64,000 nucleotides of DNA, taken from NCBI GenBank assembly GCA_902785575.1, contig CACZZF010000014.1, positions 1 to 64,000 of the forward strand. Direction: 5' to 3'. Shown here piece after piece: positions 16,760 to 24,418 of this stretch. The stretch comes from an uncultured Bacteroidia bacterium (GTDB lineage: Bacteria > Bacteroidota > Bacteroidia > Bacteroidales > UBA932). Position 1 is the stretch's first letter. Each line of letters opens with the position of its first letter. The notes under the pieces were generated by a model. That model saw only the letters and a program-made list of their open reading frames with translations, searched no databases and had not been told where the DNA came from. The position numbers and the translations under genes were made by a program.

Positions 16760-17464
16760 TTATTTTTTGATTTCTTCGTCCAATTTTTCAATAAGGGATG
16801 CAAAGTAAGTTATTTTTTCCGGATATCGCAACATTAACCGGGAATAAATCTTTTTCGCCTCCTCTCGGTAACCCTGTTCGGCATAGATCCAAGCCAGTGT
16901 CTCAGTGCAGAATCCCAGTTCCGGATCTTCCCATCCACGGCTGTCGCCTTCCTCTGATCTGGCGACCTTGAACTTCGAGAAATAGTTGTCCTCGTCCACC
17001 TTGACTCCCTCGTATTCGTCAGATGAGAAGAAGTCCGCTCCAGCGACCCTGACAGTCCTACGATAGGTCCGCATAGGAGCCGGGACAGGCCCTGGCGAGC
17101 CTTTACCCGGATAGGGTGCGGAGCGTAGCGAGCCAGAGCCTGTGCCCGGCTCCTGCGCGTCAGCGACAGGTTCAGGGACGGGCTCCGGAGCGATGAAGCG
17201 TTTCAGGAGAGTCTGGACATCTTTGTCGGAATAATCATTCTTTCGGGAGGAACGGACAATATTTGAGACGATGGTCCTGGAGGCTACGTATAGAGCGGCA
17301 TCGGCATATTGCTCCTTGCCCCACTCGCCGCCACCCATCTTGGACATCCGCTCACAAAGCTCAACACGAGCGGCTCCAAACCAAGGGAAAGCCTTGATGA
17401 CCCCCGTCAACTCGTTCATTGTCAAAGACTTGATATTCCTCGCTCCTTCCATGGTCTCTACCAT
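16760..17464 (-). CDS. TPR-like protein of the lptE-secG cluster, carrying a palindromic insert
   Basis: A cytoplasmic protein of 234 aa found in Bacteroidales between lptE and secG; function unknown. The N-terminal 85 residues are helical; the C-terminal 45 (ETLAWIYAEQGYREEAKKIYSRLMLRYPEKITYFASLIEKL) form one TPR-like helix pair. The linker is rich in Pro and Glu, and residues about 104-130 are encoded by a 78-bp palindromic element described separately, which keeps the frame open. The start at 17464 overlaps the lptE stop by 7 bp; ATG 17452 is an alternative. Translational coupling with lptE is likely. Confidence 0.75.
   Translation of the reverse strand: MVETMEGARNIKSLTMNELTGVIKAFPWFGAARVELCERMSKMGGGEWGKEQYADAALYVASRTIVSNIVRSSRKNDYSDKDVQTLLKRFIAPEPVPEPVADAQEPGTGSGSLRSAPYPGKGSPGPVPAPMRTYRRTVRVAGADFFSSDEYEGVKVDEDNYFSKFKVARSEEGDSRGWEDPELGFCTETLAWIYAEQGYREEAKKIYSRLMLRYPEKITYFASLIEKLDEEIKK
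17076..17153 (-). repeat. in-frame palindromic element, copy A
   Basis: Arms GGAGCCGGGACAGGC (17076-17090) and GCCTGTGCCCGGCTCC (17138-17153) are complementary with one bulged base; inner TGGC/GCCA pairs extend the stem. Between them lies a 35-bp core (17097-17131, coding sense is the minus strand) that matches 31 of 35 bases of copy B at 28526-28560, including CCCTATCCGGGTAAA. It lies inside the TPR-like gene and is translated as a Gly/Ser/Pro-rich stretch containing SLRSAPYPGK. Confidence 0.85.
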
Positions 17465-17967
17465 TGCGCCACACTGGCGTTGAACATGTCTTCGATCAGT
17501 TTCTGGACAATCTCCTCGCAGAGAGACGCTTCGACCGCGTCTAGGGAGTTGTTGGAATCATAGTCGGAATAGGCCGAGAAACTCTGCTCGAAATCTTCCT
17601 CAGGGAATTTCCTGTTGGTGAACTTGAGGCTGGCCGTGACGGTGAGTCGGTTCATGGCGGCAACCTCGTTAGCCGTGACAGCCGCTGCCCTGACCTCATA
17701 GCCGGTCACCGCTCCTGAAAGCTCCAGATCCCCATCCATCTCGACTTGCTCGAGTTTGGTGAGCTTGCGGAACTTGTCCTTCATCGCCTCGGTCAGGTCA
17801 TTGCTCAACGAAGGATTGACCTTCAAGGCCTTATATTCGAAGTAATTTATAGTCACGGTCTTGACACTCGGGTCGATGGAAGTGCCTGAGAATGAATATT
17901 TCACGATGGAACATCCACCGAGAAGCAAGGATGCTGTCAAGACCAATGCCGCCAGTATCTTTTTCAT
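17458..17967 (-). CDS. lptE: LPS assembly lipoprotein LptE
   Basis: Outer membrane lipoprotein of 169 aa that plugs the LptD barrel and helps place lipopolysaccharide in the outer leaflet. The lipobox LLGGC puts the acylated Cys at residue 19, followed by SIVKYSFSGTSIDPSVKTVTINYF, typical of Bacteroidota LptE. The stretch LELSGAVTGYEV and RLTVTASLKFTN fit the family's strands. Length is normal. Starts 5 bp after the sigma-54 activator gene, an arrangement common in the phylum. Confidence 0.88.
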   Translation of the reverse strand: MKKILAALVLTASLLLGGCSIVKYSFSGTSIDPSVKTVTINYFEYKALKVNPSLSNDLTEAMKDKFRKLTKLEQVEMDGDLELSGAVTGYEVRAAAVTANEVAAMNRLTVTASLKFTNRKFPEEDFEQSFSAYSDYDSNNSLDAVEASLCEEIVQKLIEDMFNASVAQW

Positions 17968-17972
17968 ATCGT

Positions 17973-19202
17973 TTATTCCAGATGATATTTCTTAATCCAA
18001 CGGTAAAGTGATCTCTCCGAGGTTCCGATCTCCTTGGCGGCCAGCTTGCGGTTGCCATGGTGTTTCTCCAGAGCCTTGGTGATGATCTCGATGTTTGATT
18101 TCTGCAAGGAAAGATCCTGCTCCTGGGGCTCTTGGACGTTGAGATCCACGACCTTGCCGATCTCCTCGCTGGAAACCGGAACGCCCAGGCCCTGCCATTC
18201 GGCCTCCTCGGGTTCCTCGTGACGGGTGGTAAGTACCGGAGCCGGAACGGAGGTGCCATTGATCCTGGCCTTGAGGTCGTCAACCTCTTTTTTCAGGTCA
18301 AGGATGGCCTTGATGAACATCTCTTTGTCGGATTCTGACATCGAGTCCCCGGAGTTGTCCTTCGCCACTGCCGGCAGGAGGTTGATCTCTTCCTTGGGCA
18401 TATACTTGGCCAGAGTCGCGGCGTCCACTATACATCTCCCGGTCACAGGAGTCAGTTTCTCGGACTCAAGGGCTGTCACTGTCTCGGCCACGTTCTTCAA
18501 CTGGCGGATATTGCCTGGCCAGCGATAGTTGATCAGGAGATCGATGGCGTCATTGGTCAGGCTTACTTTCCCCATCCCATACTTCTCGGAGAAATCTGAG
18601 GAGAACTTCCTGAAAAAGAGATAGATATCCTCTTTGCGTTCCCGTAGGGCCGGCATCCTGATTTGGATGGCGTTGAGGCGGTAGTAGAGGTCCTCCCTGA
18701 ACTTTCCCTTGCCCACGGCGTGGAGAAGATCGTTGTTGGTCGCCGCTATTACCCTCACGTCAGTCTTTTCCACTTTTGAGGAACCAACTTTGATGAATTC
18801 CCCGCTCTGTAGGACTCTCAAAAGCTTGGCTTGGGAGGGGAGAGGAAGCTCCCCGATCTCGTCCAGGAACAAAGTGCCGCCGTCAGCTTCCTGGAAATAA
18901 CCTCTACGGGTCTCGATCGCTCCTGTGAAGGATCCTTTCTCATGTCCGAACAGTTCGGAATCGATTGTCCCTTCGGGAATAGCGCCGCAGTTGACGGCGA
19001 AATACTTGCCGTTTTTCCTGCGGCTGTTCTGATGTATGATCTTGGGAATATTCTCCTTTCCGACACCGCTTTCGCCTGTGACGAGGACGGTCAGATCGGT
19101 CGGGGCTATAGTGATGGCTGTCTCAAGCGCCCGGTTCAGGGCGGCATCATTTCCGATGATGTCGTACTTGTTTTTCAGCCTTTGCAATTCTTGTGAATCC
19201 AT
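17973..19202 (-). CDS. sigma-54-dependent transcriptional activator (no receiver domain)
   Basis: A 409-aa AAA+ enhancer-binding protein that remodels sigma-54 RNA polymerase. Walker A is GESGVGKE (43-50), the sigma-54 contact loop is GSFTGA (90-95, a mild variant of GAFTGA), Walker B is TLFLDEIGELP, followed by an Arg-finger region. A linker of about 80 residues leads to a Fis-type helix-turn-helix at the C-terminus (NRKLAAKEIGTSERSLYRWIKKY). There is no N-terminal receiver or GAF domain, so activity is probably set by expression or partner proteins. Position directly before lptE is conserved in Bacteroidota and suggests envelope-related targets. Confidence 0.9.
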   Translation of the reverse strand: MDSQELQRLKNKYDIIGNDAALNRALETAITIAPTDLTVLVTGESGVGKENIPKIIHQNSRRKNGKYFAVNCGAIPEGTIDSELFGHEKGSFTGAIETRRGYFQEADGGTLFLDEIGELPLPSQAKLLRVLQSGEFIKVGSSKVEKTDVRVIAATNNDLLHAVGKGKFREDLYYRLNAIQIRMPALRERKEDIYLFFRKFSSDFSEKYGMGKVSLTNDAIDLLINYRWPGNIRQLKNVAETVTALESEKLTPVTGRCIVDAATLAKYMPKEEINLLPAVAKDNSGDSMSESDKEMFIKAILDLKKEVDDLKARINGTSVPAPVLTTRHEEPEEAEWQGLGVPVSSEEIGKVVDLNVQEPQEQDLSLQKSNIEIITKALEKHHGNRKLAAKEIGTSERSLYRWIKKYHLE

Positions 19203-19229
19203 ATAAAAATGCTTGCTATTTGGAATCAG

Positions 19230-19263
19230 TTTGGCAAAGTTACGAAAATAATAGTTATATTTG
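19230..19263 (+). promoter_or_regulatory. promoter of the OmpA/TPR lipoprotein gene
   Basis: TTTG at 19230 and TATATTTG at 19256-19263, separated by 22 bp, match the -33/-7 pair of this phylum. The ATG lies 58 bp downstream, leaving an AT-rich leader. Confidence 0.7.
19235..19242 (-). promoter_or_regulatory. -7 box for the sigma-54 activator operon
   Basis: TAACTTTG on the minus strand, 32 bases before the ATG at 19202. It overlaps the -33 side of the divergent promoter at 19230-19263, so the two promoters may compete for polymerase. Confidence 0.6.
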
Positions 19264-19321
19264 CCTACTGATGAAGAAGGCTTAAAAGCTAATGTTCAAT
19301 TTATATATTATTTAATAAAAC

Positions 19322-20971
19322 ATGAAGAAAGCAATCAAGATTCTTGCCGCGGCCGCAATTGTGCTGTCCGCTGTCGCTTGCTCTTCAGCCAAGAAGATGG
19401 CTGAACTTGCTGACAATGTTATTGTTACCTGCAATCCTGCCGTTCTTGAGGCTGTCGCCGGCAACGTTGATCCCTCTGTCTCTGTGACCTATCCGGCCAA
19501 CTACTTCCATCCGAAGGCTATTCTCGAAGTCACCCCTGTCATTGTTTATGAAGGTGGCGAGTCCAAGATGGCTCCCCTCATGTATCAGGGCGAGAAGGTT
19601 AAGGACAACTACAAAGTAGTCCCTAAGGCTGGCTCCACAGTGACCGAGAAGCTTCACTTCCCCTTCGTTGATGGAATGGAGAAGTCACATCTCGAGCTCC
19701 GCGGTGTCGCGAAGTATAAGAATAAGAGCATTCCGCTTCCCACCAAGAAGGTCGCTGATGGTGTCAACACCACTTATATGCTCGTGAAGGCTGCCGGTCT
19801 TGTCCCTCTCAAGGCTGATGGTTATGAGGCTATCCTCAAGCAGACCGCCGAGGGCCAGATCCTCTATAGGATCAACTCCGCCGATGTCCAGAACAAACAG
19901 CTTACCGGTGCTTCCATTAAGAGCTTCCAGGCCGCTCTCGATGAGATCGCCGCTAACGAGAGGAAGACTCTCGTCGGCACCGAGGTCGTGGCTTACGCTT
20001 CCCCGGATGGTGGTGAGAATCTCAACCAGAAGCTTTCCGACAACCGCTCCAAGACCGGAGCCAAGGCTTGGACCAAGGTCGTGAAGGGCAAGGAGGTCAC
20101 TGATCCCGAGGTCAAGAGCATCGGTGAGGACTGGGAAGGCTTCCAGGAGCTTGTCCAGAATTCCAGTATCCGCGATAAGGATCTCATCCTCCGCGTCCTG
20201 TCGATGTACAGCGATCCCGCTGTCCGCGAGAGCGAGATCAAGAACATGTCTTCCATCTACTCAGAGTTGAAGAACGACGTCCTTCCTGAGCTCCGCCGCG
20301 CCCGTTTCATCGCCAATGTCGAGTTCAAGAACTACACTCCTGACGAACTTCTTGAGATGATCAACAACAACAGCGAGGCTCTTGACGAACCCTGCCTCCT
20401 GAAGGCCGCTACCCTCGTTAAGGATCTTGACAGCAAGGTCAAGCTCTACAACAAGGCTATCAGCAAGTTCGACAGCGACGCCGCCAGGTTCAACCTCGGT
20501 ACCGCTTATCTGAACGCCGGTGATCTCAAGAACGCCGAGAAGGCTTTCGCCGCCGTCGAGACCAAGGACGCTGAGCTTGACAACGCTATGGGTGTCCTCG
20601 CGCTCCGCAATGGTGATTTCGCCAAGGCTACCAGCCTCTTCAAGAAGGCAGGCAACGATATCGCCAAGACCAACCAGGGCATCATCGACATCTGCACTGG
20701 CAACTATGACAAGGCTGTCGAGGATCTTAAGGACGCCAAGGGCTGCTGCCACAACACTGTCCTCGCTTACATCCTCACCAACCAGCTTGACAAGGCCAAG
20801 GCCGCCGCTCACTGCATGGATCCTAAGGTCACCTACCTGAAGGCCGTCATCGCCGCCCGCCAGGGTAACATGGATGAGGTCAAGACTCTCCTCGACGAGG
20901 TCGCCAAGGCTGACAAGGCTCTTGCCGAGAGGGCTACCAAGGACGTCGAGTTCGCCGAGTACTTCAAGTAG
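19322..20971 (+). CDS. OmpA-like/TPR outer-membrane lipoprotein
   Basis: A lipoprotein of 549 aa with the acylated Cys at residue 20 (SAVACSS). An N-terminal all-beta region (about 30-160) is followed by an OmpA-like peptidoglycan-binding segment (about 195-300, with GTEVVAYASPDGGENLNQKLSDNRS) and then TPR-type helical repeats (about 350-540, such as ARFNLGTAYLNAGDLKNAEKAF). Such proteins in Bacteroidales link outer membrane and cell wall; PorE/PorW-like roles in secretion are possible but unproven. The coding sequence uses a very narrow set of C-ending codons (AAG, GAG, CTC, GCC), as the ribosomal genes do here, suggesting strong expression. A good promoter and terminator frame it. Confidence 0.8.
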   Translation: MKKAIKILAAAAIVLSAVACSSAKKMAELADNVIVTCNPAVLEAVAGNVDPSVSVTYPANYFHPKAILEVTPVIVYEGGESKMAPLMYQGEKVKDNYKVVPKAGSTVTEKLHFPFVDGMEKSHLELRGVAKYKNKSIPLPTKKVADGVNTTYMLVKAAGLVPLKADGYEAILKQTAEGQILYRINSADVQNKQLTGASIKSFQAALDEIAANERKTLVGTEVVAYASPDGGENLNQKLSDNRSKTGAKAWTKVVKGKEVTDPEVKSIGEDWEGFQELVQNSSIRDKDLILRVLSMYSDPAVRESEIKNMSSIYSELKNDVLPELRRARFIANVEFKNYTPDELLEMINNNSEALDEPCLLKAATLVKDLDSKVKLYNKAISKFDSDAARFNLGTAYLNAGDLKNAEKAFAAVETKDAELDNAMGVLALRNGDFAKATSLFKKAGNDIAKTNQGIIDICTGNYDKAVEDLKDAKGCCHNTVLAYILTNQLDKAKAAAHCMDPKVTYLKAVIAARQGNMDEVKTLLDEVAKADKALAERATKDVEFAEYFK

Positions 20972-20996
20972 TCGAAGTCTAGTTCTAAAAGTCTTC

Positions 20997-21032
20997 AAAA
21001 TCTTCCGGCTCTTTGTCCGGAAGATTTTTTTT
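20997..21032 (+). terminator. intrinsic terminator after the OmpA/TPR gene
   Basis: AAAATCTTCCGG pairs with CCGGAAGATTTT across an 8-base loop and runs into TTTTTTTTATT. It starts 25 bp after the stop codon. Confidence 0.92.
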
Positions 21033-21045
21033 ATTCCTATATTTG
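21013..21045 (+). promoter_or_regulatory. promoter of the DUF1080 gene, nested in the preceding terminator
   Basis: TATATTTG at 21038-21045 is preceded at 21 bp by TTTG in the terminator loop (21013-21016). The ATG is 35 bp after the box. Terminator and promoter thus share bases. Confidence 0.6.
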
Positions 21046-21080
21046 GGAACAATCAAGAAATCACATCAAAACAAAAAACA

Positions 21081-21848
21081 ATGAAACGTACAATTATCGC
21101 TATCCTCGCCCTCGCTCTGGCTTTCACAGCGGCGGCTCAAGAGAAGACTTATCCCGAGCCTGAGAAAATGACTCCCGGAATGACTGAGTTCTGGACACCT
21201 CAGCCGAAGATTGTGACCCCTGGAGACATCCTGACCAATTCCGCTCCTTCTGACGCTATCGTTCTTTTCGACGGAAAGAACCTTGACGCTTGGGAGTCAG
21301 CCAGAGGCGGTGAGGCCAAATGGAGAGTCCACGACGGGGTCTTCACAGTCGATAAGAGGACAGGAGACATCTTGACTAAAGAGAAATTCGGAAGCTTCCA
21401 GCTTCACCTGGAGTGGTGTGTCCCCGAGAATATCACCGGAACCAGCCAGGCCAGGGGCAACAGTGGAGTTTATCTCCAGGACAAGTATGAGATCCAGATC
21501 CTTGACTGCTACCAGAACGAGACTTATGTCAACGGACAGACCGGAAGTGTTTACAAGCAGGTCGTTCCTCTCGCTAACGCTATGCGCAAGCCGGGTGAGT
21601 GGAATGTCTATGACATCATCTACAGCGCCCCGATATTCAATGAGGATGGAACTTACAGGGTAGCCCCTACCGTGACCGTTATCCAGAACGGCATCGTTCT
21701 CCTTAACAACTTCACAATCCGCGGAACCACCGAGTACATCGGCCTTCCGAAGGTTGTTCCCCACGGAGACGGCCCGATTCGCCTGCAGGCTCACGGCGAC
21801 CGCAGCGAACCTATCAGCTTCCGTAATATCTGGCTGCGTAAAATGTAG
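21081..21848 (+). CDS. DUF1080 / 3-keto-disaccharide hydrolase-like protein
   Basis: An exported concanavalin-like lectin/glycosidase-fold protein of 255 aa. The signal peptide (MKRTIIAILALALAFTAAAQ) fixes the start at 21081; the open frame reaching back into the previous gene is not real. Typical family blocks are IVLFDGKNLDAWES, EKFGSFQLHLEWCVPE, RGNSGVYLQDKYEIQILD and GPIRLQAHGD. Members hydrolyse 3-keto-glycosides made by Gfo/Idh/MocA dehydrogenases, though many are uncharacterised. No such dehydrogenase is nearby. It ends 2 bp before the convergent phosphatase gene. Confidence 0.88.
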   Translation: MKRTIIAILALALAFTAAAQEKTYPEPEKMTPGMTEFWTPQPKIVTPGDILTNSAPSDAIVLFDGKNLDAWESARGGEAKWRVHDGVFTVDKRTGDILTKEKFGSFQLHLEWCVPENITGTSQARGNSGVYLQDKYEIQILDCYQNETYVNGQTGSVYKQVVPLANAMRKPGEWNVYDIIYSAPIFNEDGTYRVAPTVTVIQNGIVLLNNFTIRGTTEYIGLPKVVPHGDGPIRLQAHGDRSEPISFRNIWLRKM

Positions 21849-21850
21849 TT

Positions 21851-23155
21851 TTATCTAGCCGGACGTTCGACGCGTGGATGGGCCTTCATCATTGATGAGG
21901 CCCATTCTTTGAATTCACTCCACTTGTAATAAGGGCCTGTGACAGGCTGTATCTGGGGCAAGGTGGCCTCGCTTCCATTACGAAGGAGTTTGAACAGAAT
22001 CTCAGGATTCTTTTTGGAGCGGTAAAGGACGAACTGGATATTGGCGCCCATAGGGGTGTCGTAATTCTGGAACCAGTACTTCACGTCCTCTGTTTTCTCT
22101 GGTTCAAAGCCACATCCGTTGATATTCAGAAGAGGGCAGATGGCGTTGACTACAGTGTCATGACCGAAGCGGAAATGACCCTTGGTCTCTCCGTTCTCGA
22201 TGGCCTCGTCAGCGAGGTCGATGATGTCTTTCAGCAGCGGGATCATCCGGTAGCGGTTTCTCGAGTGGCCAACATAGACGGAGTAGTTCTCGATCTCCCA
22301 CATCTTGAGCAACTGGTCTTTAGTGAATATGTCCTCAAGCCAATCTCCATCAGAGTAATTGTGGTATCCAGCCCAGAGATTGAACAGTTCGTAGACAAAG
22401 GTCCTTCGGCCTCCGATTTCCTCAAGGAAGCCTCTGTCTGTGAATAGTTTCCCGAGGATCGCATCGTAGTCAGTAAGACGGTCCCGGAGGTCATTCACGC
22501 TCTCTGGCACCCTGATGCTTCCCGCATAATATTCAGCGATCTCCCTGGGCGCTCCGCCTGGGTTTATCACAAGCATGTTGGTGTGGAGGGAGTTCATCTT
22601 TATGTCCAGTTTCGGGGCATATTTCTGGAGCCCGACGGTGAAGGCGTTCATGCTGACGATCGCCCTTTGGGAGGTCGAGGAACGGGCAAGTACCTCACCG
22701 CCATCCTTGAACACCTCGGGGAATTCCTCGCACATAATCTTGGCTATCTCCATGTGCTGCTCCATACCGAGATCTGAGAGGTCGCCCGTGTTGATGAGGG
22801 GCACAAGATAGAATGCGTTGAAATCCTCGTACAGCTTCTGCCCTCTTTGAGTGAGGGATCCTGCATCCTTGGCGGCATCGAGCACTTTCTTGATCAGTGA
22901 ATATGTCTCTGAGTTCCAAGCGTAGCGTGACCCGTGACGGCCATAGTGGGAAATATAAAAAGGAGTGTAGCCTTTCGGGGCCGGAGTGAGCGAAGTGGCG
23001 TCGAAACGGTAAGGCCCTTCGCAGCCGGCCATTTTATCCCTGCTCGCGGCAACGATATCAAGGACATCATTGACCTGGGCGTTGATGTTGGTTGATGATA
23101 AAGTCAGCGCGGCGGCGCACGCTAAAATGAAAAGGGAGATTCTTCTACTGGTCAT
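21851..23155 (-). CDS. histidine-type phosphatase, MINPP-like (phytase family)
   Basis: An exported phosphatase of 434 aa in the branch-2 histidine phosphatase superfamily. The signal peptide ends at NINAQ (residue 27). The phosphate-binding block is YGRHGSR (R73-H74-G75-S76-R77), and the later FGHDTVVNAI holds the proton-donor HD pair. The layout matches multiple inositol polyphosphate phosphatases of gut Bacteroidetes, which release phosphate from phytate, so a phytase role is plausible. Inositol specificity itself cannot be read from the sequence. It has a divergent promoter region shared with pnuC. Confidence 0.85.
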   Translation of the reverse strand: MTSRRISLFILACAAALTLSSTNINAQVNDVLDIVAASRDKMAGCEGPYRFDATSLTPAPKGYTPFYISHYGRHGSRYAWNSETYSLIKKVLDAAKDAGSLTQRGQKLYEDFNAFYLVPLINTGDLSDLGMEQHMEIAKIMCEEFPEVFKDGGEVLARSSTSQRAIVSMNAFTVGLQKYAPKLDIKMNSLHTNMLVINPGGAPREIAEYYAGSIRVPESVNDLRDRLTDYDAILGKLFTDRGFLEEIGGRRTFVYELFNLWAGYHNYSDGDWLEDIFTKDQLLKMWEIENYSVYVGHSRNRYRMIPLLKDIIDLADEAIENGETKGHFRFGHDTVVNAICPLLNINGCGFEPEKTEDVKYWFQNYDTPMGANIQFVLYRSKKNPEILFKLLRNGSEATLPQIQPVTGPYYKWSEFKEWASSMMKAHPRVERPAR

Positions 23156-23177
23156 GGGAATGTATATTCAAGTATTA

Positions 23178-23185
23178 CAAATATA
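23178..23185 (-). promoter_or_regulatory. -7 box of the histidine phosphatase gene
   Basis: TATATTTG on the minus strand, 22 bases before the ATG at 23155, in the short divergent spacer with pnuC. Confidence 0.55.
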
Positions 23186-23205
23186 TGAAAAAAAGGATGA
23201 TTTGC

Positions 23206-23213
23206 TATCTTTG
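23206..23213 (+). promoter_or_regulatory. -7 box of pnuC, implying an almost leaderless mRNA
   Basis: TATCTTTG ends only 8 bases before the pnuC ATG at 23222. With the start site normally about 5 bases after the box, the transcript would have at most a few bases before the start codon. Confidence 0.55.
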
Positions 23214-23221
23214 CAATCACT

Positions 23222-24025
23222 ATGAATCCAACAACTGAGAAAAGGTTCAACCTGGCGTTCAACATATTCCTGGTCATTGGAATGATTGTCGCCGTCACTA
23301 TAACCACTGTGTTTAAACTCCAGCAGCCGGGAGTCAAGACTTTCATGTTGCTTCTGGCCGCTTTCGGATCGGTGATGGGAGTCATCAACACCGTGCTCTC
23401 AGCCAATGGCCATATACTGACGTTCGTTTTCGGCTTTCTGGATGTGTTGGCAGCTACAGTGGTGCTTCTCGACAACGGGATCATGGGTAATTTCGCCCTC
23501 CACGCGTTTTATTTCCTGCCGATGCAGTTCATCGGTTTCTGGCAATGGCGAAAACGTGGCGCGAAGGTAGGATCGGAAGGGGAAGAGGGCGCCAAGGTCA
23601 AAGCCAGACGCTTGTCCGGAAAGCAATGGGCTTGGTTGGTAGGTGGGATCCTGGCTGGGATCGCTGTGCTTTATACTATTCTCTTCTTCGTCGACAAGGC
23701 CCAACTGGATGCCGGCAAGATAACTTCATTCAACAAGTCCAAGATCTTGCTCGATGCTGTGGTGATGACCTTGAATATCGCCGGCCAGGTGCTCCTGAGC
23801 TTCGCTTTTATGGAGCAGTGGTATATCTGGATTCTGGTGAATATATCATCCATATCGCTCTGGGCGGTGGCCCTGATGGGGGATCTTGGTTCCGGCAATG
23901 CTGCCGTGATGCTCATCAAATATATCTTCTATCTGATGAATTCCCTGAATGGGTTGCGGATCTGGCTCAACCTTTGCAAAGAACCGGATTCCGAAAAGGT
24001 GCCAACCGCAAATTTGGATAATTAA
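23222..24025 (+). CDS. pnuC: nicotinamide riboside/mononucleotide transporter PnuC
   Basis: Inner membrane transporter of 267 aa with about seven hydrophobic helices; it takes up nicotinamide riboside for NAD salvage. The conserved segment around residues 92-110 (ALHAFYFLPMQFIGFWQWRKRG) carries the PnuC QxIGxxxW signature, and WSVALMGDLG-like and MLIKYIFYLMNSLNG motifs follow near the C-terminus. A charged loop (about 110-130) between helices is somewhat long. No NAD riboswitch is visible upstream, and no nadR kinase gene is adjacent. Confidence 0.88.
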   Translation: MNPTTEKRFNLAFNIFLVIGMIVAVTITTVFKLQQPGVKTFMLLLAAFGSVMGVINTVLSANGHILTFVFGFLDVLAATVVLLDNGIMGNFALHAFYFLPMQFIGFWQWRKRGAKVGSEGEEGAKVKARRLSGKQWAWLVGGILAGIAVLYTILFFVDKAQLDAGKITSFNKSKILLDAVVMTLNIAGQVLLSFAFMEQWYIWILVNISSISLWAVALMGDLGSGNAAVMLIKYIFYLMNSLNGLRIWLNLCKEPDSEKVPTANLDN

Positions 24026-24099
24026 TGTTTTTTTATTTAATTCGCGAAGTTATTGTGTAATATTGGGAGAAGAATTTAAACATTTTAATTTTTATAATC

Positions 24100-24357
24100 A
24101 TGACTGAAGAAGAAATCGTAAAACAAGTCAAAGCGATCATCGTTGACAAACTCGGCGTTGAGGAATCTGAAGTTACAGAGACCGCCAATTTCACAAATGA
24201 TCTGGGAGCTGACTCCCTTGACACTGTTGAGCTTCTTATGGAGTTCGAGAGAGTTTTCGGAATCAAGATTCCCGATGAGGAGACCAGCACCATCGCTACC
24301 GTTCAGGACGCGATCGAGAAGGTGAAGGAGAAGATCGCTGGCAAGGAGGAGGCCTAA
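24100..24357 (+). CDS. acpP: acyl carrier protein
   Basis: Small acidic carrier of 85 aa that shuttles acyl chains in fatty acid synthesis. The phosphopantetheine attachment site is Ser39 in [15 protein letters not shown], the universal ACP motif. It is slightly longer than the 78-aa norm owing to a Lys/Glu-rich C-terminus. fabF, its usual neighbour, does not follow; instead a bidirectional terminator closes the gene, making it a single-gene unit. Confidence 0.96.
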   Translation: MTEEEIVKQVKAIIVDKLGVEESEVTETANFTNDLGADSLDTVELLMEFERVFGIKIPDEETSTIATVQDAIEKVKEKIAGKEEA

Positions 24358-24380
24358 TCCCGATTGTCGACTTAAATGTC

Positions 24381-24413
24381 AAAGCCCAGGCGTTGAGCCT
24401 GGGCTTTTTCTTT
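24381..24413. terminator. bidirectional intrinsic terminator
   Basis: AAAGCCCAGGC and GCCTGGGCTTT form a perfect 11-bp stem with a 5-base loop, with T-rich sequence after it on the plus strand and A-residues before it. It serves acpP and probably the convergent DUF4270 gene. Confidence 0.92.
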
Positions 24414-24418
24414 GTCGC

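Noticed and set aside
20874..21080. N-terminal extension of the DUF1080 protein into the preceding gene
   Set aside because: It crosses a strong terminator and a promoter, and the signal peptide starts at 21081.
23560..23625. Possible palindromic insert in the pnuC loop
   Set aside because: The loop is charged and long, but no inverted repeat of comparable length and no core sequence are present.
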